A stretch of DNA of 48,837 nucleotides from positions 1 through 48,837 of the forward strand of contig NZ_JANJZT010000028.1 of assembly GCF_024622975.1 (NCBI RefSeq), given 5' to 3'. The notes under the pieces were generated by a model. That model had not been told where the DNA came from, ran no database searches, and saw nothing but the letters and a program-made list of their open reading frames with translations. Below are positions 16,001 to 24,172 of the stretch, one piece after another (the stretch's first letter is position 1; each line of letters starts with the position of its first letter). The stretch comes from Blautia caecimuris. GTDB taxonomy: Bacteria > Bacillota > Clostridia > Lachnospirales > Lachnospiraceae. The translations under genes were made by a program, and so were the position numbers.

Positions 16001-16072
16001 CTATGAGGGACACGGAATCTGTGGACACTCATACAATATTCTCTGCCTTCGTGGACTGCCTTCAGAGTCCAT
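16001..16072 (-). CDS. mgtA leader peptide, 23 aa
   Basis: A short ORF just upstream of mgtA with its own ribosome site (GAGGTG, 6 nt before ATG). It begins [13 protein letters not shown] and ends [10 protein letters not shown], with prolines at positions 7, 17, 20 and 22. It stops just before the hairpin that masks the mgtA ribosome site. In Salmonella the mgtL leader of mgtA also contains proline codons whose slow or aborted translation in low Mg2+ or low proline switches mgtA on. This ORF is not homologous in sequence, but has the same position and composition. A sensing role is inferred. Confidence 0.65.
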   Translation of the reverse strand: MDSEGSPRRQRILYECPQIPCPS

Positions 16073-16124
16073 GTCTTTCACCTCACAATCTTTAAAAGCT
16101 ATCTATGTAAAACCGCAATGGGAA

Positions 16125-16436
16125 TTACGGTCTGCGGTATCGGTTGCTTTTTTCGATATACCAGACATCTAAGCCGGCAAGTATCATCCATACAATCATT
16201 GCAGATACAAACCAGTGGTTTGAAAATAAGGGCAAAAATCCTTTTACCAGAAAGATGACACCGTTTAAGGCAATGATTCCTCCGATATTGCGGCAAAGAG
16301 GGATAATTCGGAGTTTATCCTTCTCTTTTTGCGGCATATTTTTCCATAGGGAAAGATGAAGGTAGCCTTTTCCAAAGGCAAACCAAAGACCGGCAAGGGT
16401 AAATAGGATTCCAAAAAAAATGCAGGTAAAGTCCAT
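16125..16436 (-). CDS. DUF3784-like small membrane protein
   Basis: A 103-aa protein with three membrane helices: residues about 3-22, a second around 50-70, and a third around 76-93. Between the first two is a charged loop with Lys/Arg and LPxxLCRN-like residues. Overall it looks like the small DUF3784 membrane family common in Firmicutes, whose function is unknown. The ATG at 16436 follows AAAAGGAGGATC. It is preceded by another membrane gene (15-nt gap) and followed by the mgtA leader, so it belongs to the second magnesium transcript. Confidence 0.65.
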   Translation of the reverse strand: MDFTCIFFGILFTLAGLWFAFGKGYLHLSLWKNMPQKEKDKLRIIPLCRNIGGIIALNGVIFLVKGFLPLFSNHWFVSAMIVWMILAGLDVWYIEKSNRYRRP

Positions 16437-16451
16437 TGTCTGATCCTCCTT

Positions 16452-16682
16452 TTAGTGATAGAAGCGGTTGCTTCGTTTTGTTAGTTTCAAAAGTTTGGTG
16501 ATAAGTACAATCATGGTGGTAGCAAGAATAACCCAGACCACAGCACTTACCTGATACCAAAACTGAAAGATAATCATTCTATATCCAGAAAAATGCCAGC
16601 CCAGATAGCTGCATAGGATTGTAAATATGGGGTAGGGAGCAAAAAGGATTGCTCCTTTCAAATCTTTTCGTTTTCGCTTCAA
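16452..16682 (-). CDS. Hypothetical membrane protein, 76 aa
   Basis: A small protein with two membrane helices, LFAPYPIFTILCSYLGWHF and SAVVWVILATTMIVLITKLL, and basic ends (LKRKRKDLKG at the start). I use the TTG at 16682, because the ribosome site GGGAGG lies 8 nt upstream of it. An ATG at 16712 would put that site inside the coding sequence. It is the first gene behind the promoter/operator at 16749-16803. Family not recognised; a role in membrane magnesium homeostasis is inferred from position. Confidence 0.6.
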   Translation of the reverse strand: MKRKRKDLKGAILFAPYPIFTILCSYLGWHFSGYRMIIFQFWYQVSAVVWVILATTMIVLITKLLKLTKRSNRFYH

Positions 16683-16748
16683 TTGCAACACCTCCCAATT
16701 GGTATGAATCATTACCGTATTTGTGGATACGTTTCTTTGACCACGAAA

Positions 16749-16803
16749 AGTATATAAAAAACAGCAGGGGAATCCTATGGCTAAAGTCTTGCGATTTTCT
16801 TGC
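16749..16803 (-). promoter_or_regulatory. Promoter with PhoB-box-like operator (site B)
   Basis: On the minus strand a direct repeat GCAAGAA-N4-GCAAGAC (16803-16786, period 11 bp) lies 31 bp upstream of a -10 TATACT (16754-16749). There is no good -35. An activator of the OmpR/PhoB family binds 7-bp repeats with 4-bp spacers. The same repeat occurs upstream of the first mgtA (site A). A perfect 10-bp inverted repeat (16794-16803 with 16810-16819) overlaps it. Confidence 0.6.
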
Positions 16804-16858
16804 GATTTGGCAAGAAAATAGACGGGCTGGAACCTAAAATGGTCTCAGTCCGCCTTTT

Positions 16859-17365
16859 TCATAACTCATCATTAAATTTGTAACCAATCCCCCAGATCGT
16901 TAAAATGTATGTGGGAGAATCCGGGGCAGGTTCAATCTTTTTTCGCAGTTTCCGGATAAAGGCCATGATGTTACTGTTATCCAAAAGATAATCCTCCTCC
17001 CATACTGCACGATAAATCTGCTCTTTTGTAAATACTTCTCCACGATTCTTAGCAAGAAAATATAAAATATCGAATTCCTTTGGTGTCAGGCTGATTTCAG
17101 AACCTTTCATCAGGACTTTCCGGCTCCTTGGATGAATCTCCAGATCACCGATCAGAAGTTCATCCGTGTGTACGCCAATAGCCACCTCTGTATCTTCTAA
17201 GGCTCCTAATAACAGCGAGGATACTTCTCCGCTTATCATGTCCTGAATACCGGAAAGAAGCTCTTTTGTATAAGCACTTTCCGGCGGTTCTTTTAATAAT
17301 TTTTCCAAGAGCCAGATTTCAAGGGCATGATCCATGGGAATATAACTGATATTCTTTTTCATCAT
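16859..17365 (-). CDS. OmpR-type DNA-binding protein without a receiver domain
   Basis: A 168-aa protein. Residues about 70-168 are a complete winged-helix OmpR/PhoB effector domain (SLTPKEFDILYFLAKNRGEV, then IYRAVWEEDYLLDN and WGIGYKFND). The first 65 residues are helical and do not contain the Asp pocket of a receiver domain, so control is not by aspartate phosphorylation. It starts 12 nt after the stop of the first mgtA and has an AAAGGAGGCG ribosome site. Two operators of the expected type stand in front of both mgtA transcripts, so it is the likely regulator of this island. The signal it senses is unknown. Confidence 0.88.
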   Translation of the reverse strand: MMKKNISYIPMDHALEIWLLEKLLKEPPESAYTKELLSGIQDMISGEVSSLLLGALEDTEVAIGVHTDELLIGDLEIHPRSRKVLMKGSEISLTPKEFDILYFLAKNRGEVFTKEQIYRAVWEEDYLLDNSNIMAFIRKLRKKIEPAPDSPTYILTIWGIGYKFNDEL

Positions 17366-17376
17366 GAACGCCTCCT

Positions 17377-20040
17377 TTAAATCAACTCTTGATATTTGTT
17401 CTTATAAAAATATTTGGTTACGGAACTTAGCAGCATATAGAAAAATGCCACAAGCAGCAAAAAGGCAAAATACCAAAGCGGTAATTTTGTCAGTCCAAAC
17501 AGTGATGCCCCGCTGGTAAAAGTAAGGGCTGTAAAAGCAAGAATCCCCACCAAAGTGATAGAGATGACCGGTGCAGATGCCCTGCTTTGGAGAAACGGAA
17601 TTTTGGCAGTACGCAGGAAATGCAGGATCAAAACCTGTGTCCACATGGACTCCAAAAACCAGCCTGTCTGGAATAAAGCAGCGTACTGAAGTTTCAGGGA
17701 AGGGTCGGTAAGCTGCAGGTAAGTTGCCCCTCCGCACAGTGCAGGGCATAGGAAATAATACAAAAACAGGAAAGTCACAATATCAAACAGGGAACTGATC
17801 GGTCCGAAAGAAAGCATAAACTGCTTCAGTGTCTTGCCGGACCAGTCTCTTGGGGACAGTATTTCCTCCTCATCTACATTGTCCCAGGGAAGTACGATAC
17901 ACAGCGTATCATATAACAGATTCAGAAGCAGGATCTGAATGGAGGTCATAGGAAGAAACGGTAAAAAGGCACTGGCACAAATGATGGAAAAAATATTTCC
18001 AAAGTTGGAACTTGCAGTGATTTTAATATACTTCAGCATATTGGTAAAAGTTTTTCGCCCTTCCAGGACACCCTGCTCCAATACATTTAAGTCTTTTTGC
18101 AGCAGTACAACATCAGCAGCATCTTTTGCAGCGTCCACTGCTGTATCTACAGAAATCCCCACATTTGCCTCATTTAGTGCCGGGATGTCGTTGACCCCAT
18201 CTCCAAGAAAGCCAACGGTATGACCATTCTCTTTGAGTGCAGAAACCAGACGCACTTTCTGACCGGGAGTAAGCTCTGCAAAAACATGGGTTTCTTCTAC
18301 CACCTTTTTCAGTTCACAGTCTGTCATCTCATCCAGTTGGGTGCCGGTCAGGATATGCTCCGCCGAGATTCCAACCCGGCGGCAGACGGAGAGTGCAATG
18401 GCTGCCTGGTCTCCGGTCAGGATCTTCGGGATTACTTTTAATCTCTTCAGTGCTGTTACGGATTCGCTTGCCGTCTGTTTTGGGGCATCAAAGAAAGACA
18501 GATAACCAACCAAAGTCATATCCTTTTCGTCGTCAGGTGTGATTTCCTTTCGTGTTCCCACATGTTTCCGAGCCACAGCAATAACCTTCATCCCATCCTG
18601 CAGCATTTCCCCTACCACAGAAAATACGCTTTGTCTGGCATCTTTCTCCATGGGAAGTCGTGTTCCCCGATATTCTACATGACTGCATCGGGAAAGGATG
18701 TGTGCAATATCCCCTTTCATAATCAGATGGCTGTTTCCGGTACTGTCCTGCACAAGGGTACTGACAAACTTACGGGTATAGTCAAAGGGAATTTCATCTT
18801 CCTTCTGATATTCTGTTAGAAGCTTGGCATAATGGATTTCTCTGCCTGGCATGGATTTACAGGCAAGAATGGCATTGTCAATGGGATTACGGACGCCGGA
18901 ATGATAGGAACTGTTCAGATAAGCCAGATCCAGGACTTCTGTATTTTCATTGCCCAGGATATCCATATAATATTCCAGCAGGATACTTTCATTGGTCAGT
19001 GTTCCTGTTTTATCCATACAAAGCACATCCATGCTTCCAAAGCTCTGCATGGCGTTCAGATCTTTGATGATGGTCTGTTTTTTACCCATGGCAAGGCTTC
19101 CTTTTGCAAGGCAGGCGGTGATGACCATGGGGAGCATTTCCGGCATCAGCCCTACCGCTACAGACAGTGCGAATGCAAAGGATTCCAGCCATTTTCCACC
19201 TGTGATTCCCAATATAAGAAATACAATGGGAACCAGAACTGCCATAAACCGGATCATGACCCAGGCAATGGAATTGGCTCCTTTTTGAAAAGAATTTTTA
19301 TCTTCGGAATCCGGTTTGGTAAATCCTCCGTACAGCGTATCCGTTCCTACGGCTAGCACAATGCCTTCCCCTTTTCCGCTGATAACTGTGGTCGCCATAA
19401 ACGCAAGATTTTCCAATTGTGTTATGGGTTCCTGTTCTTTGTAACAAAGTGTACGGCAGCTTTTTTCCAAAATGGCGCTTTCTCCAGTGATAGCGGCCTG
19501 GGAAATGAATAGATCGGTTACTTTTGTCAGCCGGATGTCCGCAGGAACACGATCACCAGCAGAAAACAGAACCAGATCGCCTACCACTAATTCTTCACCA
19601 GGGATTTCCCGTAGTTCCCCATTCCGTCTTACGGTAACCTTTTCGTGAATCAAACGGTCAAGCTGTGCGGCGGTGCTTTTCGCCCGCAGTTCCTGAATTA
19701 AACGGATGATACCGCTGATTACGATCATGGAAAAAATGATAAGGGCAGTAGTAGCGTTCCGTGTAAAATTAGAGGCCATAAAAACATCCGTAACGAGAGA
19801 AACAATACCTAAAATAAATAGAATCACATGAAATGGATTAATAAACGCTCGCCGCAATCGCTGGATGGTGGTATCCGTTTTACGTTCCTGAAAACTGTTT
19901 TTACCATATCTTTCCCGCATTGCATCCACTTGTTCTTTGGATAGCCCAAGGGAAGATGTACCAAGATCCCGGCAGATTTCTGGCGGCTTACAGTAAGCGT
20001 ATTTTTTGATACGGCTGTCAAATAGTGTTGCTTTCGACAA
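17377..20040 (-). CDS. mgtA: MgtA-type magnesium P-type ATPase (first copy)
   Basis: An 887-aa P3B-class P-type ATPase. Motifs: AITGESAILEK, DKTGTLT near residue 343, hinge GDGVNDIPALNEANVGIS near 611, and membrane helices laid out like the second copy. The TTG at 20040 lies 7-8 nt after AAAGGAGGACC. It diverges clearly from the second copy, so the pair is not a recent duplication. Its 5' leader is short (about 30 nt) and has no leader ORF, unlike the second copy; control is probably transcriptional through operator A. It heads an operon with the OmpR-type gene. Mg2+ import is the family function; another divalent cation cannot be excluded. Confidence 0.92.
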   Translation of the reverse strand: MSKATLFDSRIKKYAYCKPPEICRDLGTSSLGLSKEQVDAMRERYGKNSFQERKTDTTIQRLRRAFINPFHVILFILGIVSLVTDVFMASNFTRNATTALIIFSMIVISGIIRLIQELRAKSTAAQLDRLIHEKVTVRRNGELREIPGEELVVGDLVLFSAGDRVPADIRLTKVTDLFISQAAITGESAILEKSCRTLCYKEQEPITQLENLAFMATTVISGKGEGIVLAVGTDTLYGGFTKPDSEDKNSFQKGANSIAWVMIRFMAVLVPIVFLILGITGGKWLESFAFALSVAVGLMPEMLPMVITACLAKGSLAMGKKQTIIKDLNAMQSFGSMDVLCMDKTGTLTNESILLEYYMDILGNENTEVLDLAYLNSSYHSGVRNPIDNAILACKSMPGREIHYAKLLTEYQKEDEIPFDYTRKFVSTLVQDSTGNSHLIMKGDIAHILSRCSHVEYRGTRLPMEKDARQSVFSVVGEMLQDGMKVIAVARKHVGTRKEITPDDEKDMTLVGYLSFFDAPKQTASESVTALKRLKVIPKILTGDQAAIALSVCRRVGISAEHILTGTQLDEMTDCELKKVVEETHVFAELTPGQKVRLVSALKENGHTVGFLGDGVNDIPALNEANVGISVDTAVDAAKDAADVVLLQKDLNVLEQGVLEGRKTFTNMLKYIKITASSNFGNIFSIICASAFLPFLPMTSIQILLLNLLYDTLCIVLPWDNVDEEEILSPRDWSGKTLKQFMLSFGPISSLFDIVTFLFLYYFLCPALCGGATYLQLTDPSLKLQYAALFQTGWFLESMWTQVLILHFLRTAKIPFLQSRASAPVISITLVGILAFTALTFTSGASLFGLTKLPLWYFAFLLLVAFFYMLLSSVTKYFYKNKYQELI

Positions 20041-20074
20041 AAATAGGTCCTCCTTTCTCAGTATGAGTAAGAAT

Positions 20075-20128
20075 ATTTTAACATAGAGTTGTGAAAATAA
20101 CAGATTTATATTCTTGCTTTTTTCTTGC
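20075..20128 (-). promoter_or_regulatory. Promoter with PhoB-box-like operator (site A)
   Basis: On the minus strand GCAAGAA-N4-GCAAGAA (20128-20111), an exact 7-bp direct repeat with 11-bp period, lies 30 bp upstream of -10 TAAAAT (20080-20075). No good -35 is present, which fits an activator-dependent promoter. It controls the mgtA/OmpR-type operon. Confidence 0.65.
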
Positions 20129-20220
20129 GATTCAATGGAGGGATTTATTCTAAACGCTACGACCTTTTCAGAACATGTAAAATGTGGTAGAATGAGGAAA
20201 AATTATTAGGAGGATGCATT

Positions 20221-20460
20221 ATGGCAAGACGAAAAAAACTGGAAAACACATCTTTGGAAGAGCAACTGGAGTATGTGGAGCAGGAGATTCGTACAAAAGA
20301 GTCCGATTTGAAGGAACTGCGTCATAAAGCAAAAGAGATTCGAAAAAAGATAGAAGAGAAACAGAAGGATGAAATATTTAGTGCATTGCTTGCTTCCGGA
20401 AAAACTGTTGAAGAAGTAATGATGTATTTGAAATCCGGTAATGAAGAAAAGGCTGAATAA
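20221..20460 (+). CDS. Small coiled-coil protein (DUF4315-like)
   Basis: A 79-aa, highly charged protein. Residues about 12-55 are a coiled coil of Glu/Lys heptads, and the tail FSALLASGKTVEEVMMYLK is a short helical end domain. The layout (coiled coil plus a short C-terminal helix) resembles the DUF4315 proteins frequent on clostridial conjugative elements. The ATG follows TTAGGAGGATGC and the gene is followed by a terminator. It stands alone on the plus strand between the magnesium and RiPP islands. Function unknown; family match is by eye. Confidence 0.7.
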   Translation: MARRKKLENTSLEEQLEYVEQEIRTKESDLKELRHKAKEIRKKIEEKQKDEIFSALLASGKTVEEVMMYLKSGNEEKAE

Positions 20461-20472
20461 GGTAAATGAGAA

Positions 20473-20509
20473 ATGCCGTTACGGGTGGTGAACTTGTAAC
20501 GGTATTTTT
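20473..20509 (+). terminator. Rho-independent terminator
   Basis: A 10-bp stem (20473-20482 with 20496-20505, one G-U) around GGGTGGTGAACTT, followed by TTTTT on the plus strand. It ends the coiled-coil gene transcript. Confidence 0.8.
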
Positions 20510-20722
20510 ATGAAAAAAATATTGATTTTTACTAAGAAACAATCACTTGAGTTTAAAATATCTTGGGACTTTGAAGTGATTTTTAGAAGTTAATTTGAAG
20601 AATTATTTTTGAATTTTTAATTTAATAATAATAATGTTTAATAAAATTTGTTTTTTTTGTTTGGATAATCGTTATACATTATATAGAGAAAAAAGTAGTA
20701 GATACATTTTAGGAGAAGATTT
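20510..20722. other. AT-rich gap before the RiPP island
   Basis: No gene is seen. The sequence is over 75% A/T by eye and marks the left boundary of a composition shift. The last 70 bases hold likely promoter elements for the sigma-factor gene (TTGTTT-like and TATACA/TATATAG-like hexamers), but a single best -35/-10 pair cannot be chosen. The ribosome site AGGAG lies at 20711-20715. Confidence 0.4.
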
Positions 20723-21241
20723 GTGTTTGAAGAGAAAAAAATTCGAGATCTGCTTTTGGATGAAGAAAAAGTAGAGGATTTGGTACGGAAATATTATTCC
20801 GATATATATAAATATTGTTTTTTTCACCTTGGAAATAAAGAAACAGCACAAGATATTACGCAAGATGTTTTTTTGAAATTTTTAAAAAGTCTTGATACAT
20901 ATCGTGAATATGGAAAATTAAAAAATTATTTGTATGTAGTGGCAAAGAACACAATAAAAGATTTTTTTCGGAAAAGATATGAAACAATAGATGAATTAGA
21001 AACAGAAATTTCTTGTGATGGAGGATTAGATAATGTTCCATTGCAGATTGATATATGGCGAGAAATACAGAAGTTAGATCCATTAGATAAAGAGTTGATT
21101 ATTCTACGATATTATCAAGATCTCAAAGTGAAGGATATTGCACAAATTGTAAATATGCCACCTTCTACTGTGGGATATAAAATTAAAAGAATAGAAAAAT
21201 TATTAAAGATCAGATTGGGAGAACTGAAATATGAAAGATAG
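20723..21241 (+). CDS. Sigma-70 family (ECF-like) sigma factor
   Basis: A 172-aa sigma factor with region 2 (YSDIYKYCFFHLGNKETAQD, ITQDVFLKFLKSL, YLYVVAKNTIKDFFRKRY) and region 4 (LDPLDKELIILRYYQDLKVK, DIAQIVNMPPSTVGYKIKRI) and no region 3, the ECF plan. GTG start with AGGAG upstream. It is first in the RiPP island and its stop overlaps the next gene by 11 nt. It probably drives its own operon, held by the membrane protein encoded next. The product is AT-codon rich like the rest of the island. Family assignment is secure; target promoter unknown. Confidence 0.92.
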   Translation: MFEEKKIRDLLLDEEKVEDLVRKYYSDIYKYCFFHLGNKETAQDITQDVFLKFLKSLDTYREYGKLKNYLYVVAKNTIKDFFRKRYETIDELETEISCDGGLDNVPLQIDIWREIQKLDPLDKELIILRYYQDLKVKDIAQIVNMPPSTVGYKIKRIEKLLKIRLGELKYER

Positions 21242-22001
21242 GGAACTGAAAGGAAAATTGCAACAACTACATATACCAAAATATGACGAACATAAATTAG
21301 AAAAAGTCATTTCGGAAGCGAAAAACATAGATTTTTTTCCAGGAAATCAAAGGATGACAAATACTGAATTCTTTTTCAACCAAGTAGGGTTTATCAGTAA
21401 AAAAGTGTGGGGGTTAAAGATAATTTTTTCACTTTTCATATTGTATTTGTTCATAGCAGAGGATATTAACATTAATAATTGGATGTGGACTTTACTAGCA
21501 ATCGCGGGACCTATTTTATGCCTATTTAATGCGAAAGAAATATGTAATGTATTTCAAGCCGGAATGCTTGAAATACAAATAGCTGCAAAACATTCATTTA
21601 GTAAAGTTTTAATGATACGTTTAATTGCTTTCGGTATTTTTGATCTATTTTTTTTGATTTGTAGTGCTACATTACTATCGATTGTAAAGGAAACAGTAAT
21701 ATGGCAGATTATTCTATATGGAACAGTCCCTTATGTAATAATGTGTTTTGGATGTATGTATATTTTAAATAAATGTCATGAAGAAAATATCTTACTATAT
21801 TCAACGACCTGGGGAATATGTTTGAGTAGCAGCATTGTTATATTGAAAATATCAGGAGTGGAATTATTTGCGACATGTTATTTTGCTATTTGGTTAGTAT
21901 TTGGAGTAATTGCAGTTAGCGGTGTTGGAGTGGAAATAAAGCAGTTGTTGAAAAAAACAGGAGGGAATTTGAATGAGATTAGTAATGGAACATTTATCTA
22001 A
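21231..22001 (+). CDS. Membrane protein, candidate anti-sigma factor
   Basis: A 256-aa protein with a cytoplasmic N-terminus of about 60 residues and about six membrane helices. Overlap of its start with the sigma-factor stop suggests tight coupling, and the soluble head followed by membrane helices fits an anti-sigma factor that holds the ECF sigma until a signal arrives. No ZAS zinc motif is seen. It could instead be a membrane subunit of the ABC transporter encoded next. It ends 29 nt inside the following ATPase gene. Role inferred from context. Confidence 0.65.
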   Translation: MKDRELKGKLQQLHIPKYDEHKLEKVISEAKNIDFFPGNQRMTNTEFFFNQVGFISKKVWGLKIIFSLFILYLFIAEDININNWMWTLLAIAGPILCLFNAKEICNVFQAGMLEIQIAAKHSFSKVLMIRLIAFGIFDLFFLICSATLLSIVKETVIWQIILYGTVPYVIMCFGCMYILNKCHEENILLYSTTWGICLSSSIVILKISGVELFATCYFAIWLVFGVIAVSGVGVEIKQLLKKTGGNLNEISNGTFI

Positions 22002-22860
22002 GCAATTTAAAAATAAAATTGCTGTTGAAAACATAGATACAGAACTTAGAGAAGGCGTGTATGGCTTTTTAGGAGCTAACGGTGCAGGGAAGACAACCTT
22101 AATGCAGATGATTTGTGGAATTATTGAGCCGACCGCAGGTGAAGTGAAAATTAACGGCGAAAATAATATACAGATGGGAGAACGATTTAGAGATATGCTA
22201 GGTTACTTGCCGCAAGAATTTGGATATACTCCTGGTTTTACGGCTAAAGATTTTATGTTATACATTGCGTCCATTAAAGGATTGCCTCCTAGATTTGCAA
22301 AAAGGAAAACAAAAGAACTGTTGAAACTTGTGAATTTAGAAAAAGATGCAGATAGAAAAATTAGGACTTTTTCAGGAGGAATGAAAAGACGACTTGGTAT
22401 TGCACAAGCATTATTGAATGATCCTAAAATATTGATTTTGGATGAACCGACAGCAGGTCTGGATCCTAAAGAACGTGCTTATTTTAGAAATATTATTGCG
22501 GAAATGTCAAAGGATAAAATTATTATTATATCTACGCATATTGTGTCTGATATAGAGTATATTTCAGATCAAGTATTGATTATGAAAAAAGGAAAGTTTA
22601 TTTTACAGGGTTCAGCCGAGGAATTGCTGAAAGAAGTAAAAAATGAGGTATGGTCGTGTAGAGTACCCAATAATCAATGGAGTAATTTTGAAAGAACACA
22701 TTGTGTTGCTAATTCGCATGCAATGAAAGAAGTTATAGAAGCAAGGGTCATTTCGGTGTCATCTCCGATAGAAGGCGCAATAACTGTAGAACCAACTTTG
22801 GAGGATTTATATTTAAAATTTTTTTCTGATGAGATACAAGAAGAAGGAGCGTGCATTTAA
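21973..22860 (+). CDS. ABC transporter ATP-binding protein
   Basis: A 295-aa ABC ATPase. Walker A is GFLGANGAGKTTLMQM, signature FSGGMKRRLGIAQAL, Walker B ILILDEPTAGLDP, followed by the H-loop IISTHIVSD. The C-terminal 80 residues are an extra regulatory part. It resembles the two-part antibiotic/lantibiotic-immunity transporters. It pairs with the ABC-2-like permease whose ATG overlaps its stop (TAATG). In this island the likely role is producer self-protection or signalling; export of the peptide is more likely the job of the fused exporter downstream. Confidence 0.9.
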   Translation: MRLVMEHLSKQFKNKIAVENIDTELREGVYGFLGANGAGKTTLMQMICGIIEPTAGEVKINGENNIQMGERFRDMLGYLPQEFGYTPGFTAKDFMLYIASIKGLPPRFAKRKTKELLKLVNLEKDADRKIRTFSGGMKRRLGIAQALLNDPKILILDEPTAGLDPKERAYFRNIIAEMSKDKIIIISTHIVSDIEYISDQVLIMKKGKFILQGSAEELLKEVKNEVWSCRVPNNQWSNFERTHCVANSHAMKEVIEARVISVSSPIEGAITVEPTLEDLYLKFFSDEIQEEGACI

Positions 22861-24095
22861 TGAGTGGGATGATCAAATATGAATGGAAAAAAATATGGAA
22901 GAGTAGATTGGCTCAATTATCTATAATTGGTTGCGGATTGTTTTTAGTGTTTTGCGTCTGGTCCAGTATTATGCAAATAAGTGCGACAAATGAAAAAGGT
23001 GAAAATTTTTCGGGAATGAGTGCCGTAGAAGTGATGAAGGATACGCAGAAGAAAATAGAATTAACACAGGAAAATGTTGATGAAATAGTAAGACAATATT
23101 TAAAGTACACTTCAGATCCTAATACAAATTCAGAAAGCGAAACATATCATTATTTGTCAGAAGAGGTATATAGAACATTTTACCTTCCGAACAGAGATTT
23201 ATTGAGCTTGATTACTAATGTATATAGGGAACCGGGAAGCGGTAGCAGTATGAAAGAAGTTCTGGAAGAAAATGTTGGGAAAGATTTTCGGGAAGCACAA
23301 ATAAAAAGAGACAACACATATATAGATTTGAAAAAAGAGCAGGGGCGATTAACGTCTAGTGAAGCAAATTATTGGAAAGAAAAGACGGGAAATTTGCAGG
23401 AATATCAATATGGTTATCACAAAGGCTGGAGTATGATTTTAGATACATTAACGTGGCCTGTGCTAATAATGATGATAATATGTATAGGAATTGCACCGAT
23501 ATTTGCCGGTGAATATCAGTCTAAATGTGACTCATTAATTTTATGTATGAAATATGGAAAAAGTAAGTTGATTTTTGCAAAGACTGTATCAGGATGGCTA
23601 TATGCAACATGTGTTTACTGGGGAATAACATTGATTTATTCAAGTGTTTATATGATCTTTTTAGGGACACAAGGTGCAGATTTACCTATTCAATTAAAGT
23701 ATCCAGCTATGTCTGTTGGATATAATCTTACAATGGGAGAAGCAGTAGGAATAGCATTATTGCTGGGATATTTCTTTACATTAGGAATTATGGGAATAAC
23801 ACTTTTTATGTCTGCTTTATTGAAAAATACTTATGCGGTTATTATTGTTGCATTTTTGCTGATTATAATTCCGACATTTTTATCACCTGATACAGGAGGA
23901 TATGCATGGAGTCATGTATTATCTTTATTACCACCTAAAATAGCAGATTTTTCGTTCCAGTCATATACGTCATATAGCATAGGAAATATAGTATTGAGTT
24001 GGCCGATTATGGCAATTTTGATAAATGCAATAGTGGCAGTAATCTGTTCAGTTCTGGGATATATTGTTTTCCGGAAACATCAAGTAAATAAATAG
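22860..24095 (+). CDS. ABC-2-type permease
   Basis: A membrane protein of 411 aa from the ATG at 22860; the ribosome site AAGGAG lies about 12 nt upstream. It has an N-terminal helix (residues about 16-38), an extracytoplasmic loop of about 150 residues rich in Glu/Lys, and then about five helices in the C-terminal half. This is the plan of ABC-2-type permeases of bacitracin/lantibiotic immunity systems. It overlaps the ATPase stop, so the two form one transporter. The reading frame is open 9 nt further upstream (GTG 22851), which I reject because the SD spacing is worse. Confidence 0.85.
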   Translation: MSGMIKYEWKKIWKSRLAQLSIIGCGLFLVFCVWSSIMQISATNEKGENFSGMSAVEVMKDTQKKIELTQENVDEIVRQYLKYTSDPNTNSESETYHYLSEEVYRTFYLPNRDLLSLITNVYREPGSGSSMKEVLEENVGKDFREAQIKRDNTYIDLKKEQGRLTSSEANYWKEKTGNLQEYQYGYHKGWSMILDTLTWPVLIMMIICIGIAPIFAGEYQSKCDSLILCMKYGKSKLIFAKTVSGWLYATCVYWGITLIYSSVYMIFLGTQGADLPIQLKYPAMSVGYNLTMGEAVGIALLLGYFFTLGIMGITLFMSALLKNTYAVIIVAFLLIIIPTFLSPDTGGYAWSHVLSLLPPKIADFSFQSYTSYSIGNIVLSWPIMAILINAIVAVICSVLGYIVFRKHQVNK

Positions 24096-24104
24096 CAAAG
24101 TTTT

Positions 24105-24154
24105 CAGTGGAGAGGCCTCTCCACTGTGTCTAGGAATACTCCCTAGACACAGTG
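24105..24154 (+). promoter_or_regulatory. Overlapping hairpins between permease and exporter
   Basis: A perfect 22-bp palindrome (24105-24126) is followed directly by a 13-bp stem (24122-24134 with 24142-24154, loop 24135-24141). The two share 24122-24126, so only one can form at full length at a time. There is no T-run. Such mutually exclusive structures could act as an RNA-processing site or an attenuator between the immunity and maturation genes. Confidence 0.6.
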
Positions 24155-24172
24155 ATATAAGGATGTGAGGGA

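Noticed and set aside
15960..16028. Upstream start of the second mgtA at ATG 16028
   Set aside because: It has no ribosome site, overlaps the leader ORF in another frame, and adds 23 residues not expected in the family.
15960..16124. M-box or other magnesium riboswitch before mgtA
   Set aside because: No M-box core sequence is seen and the space is only about 160 nt, most of it taken by the leader ORF and its hairpin.
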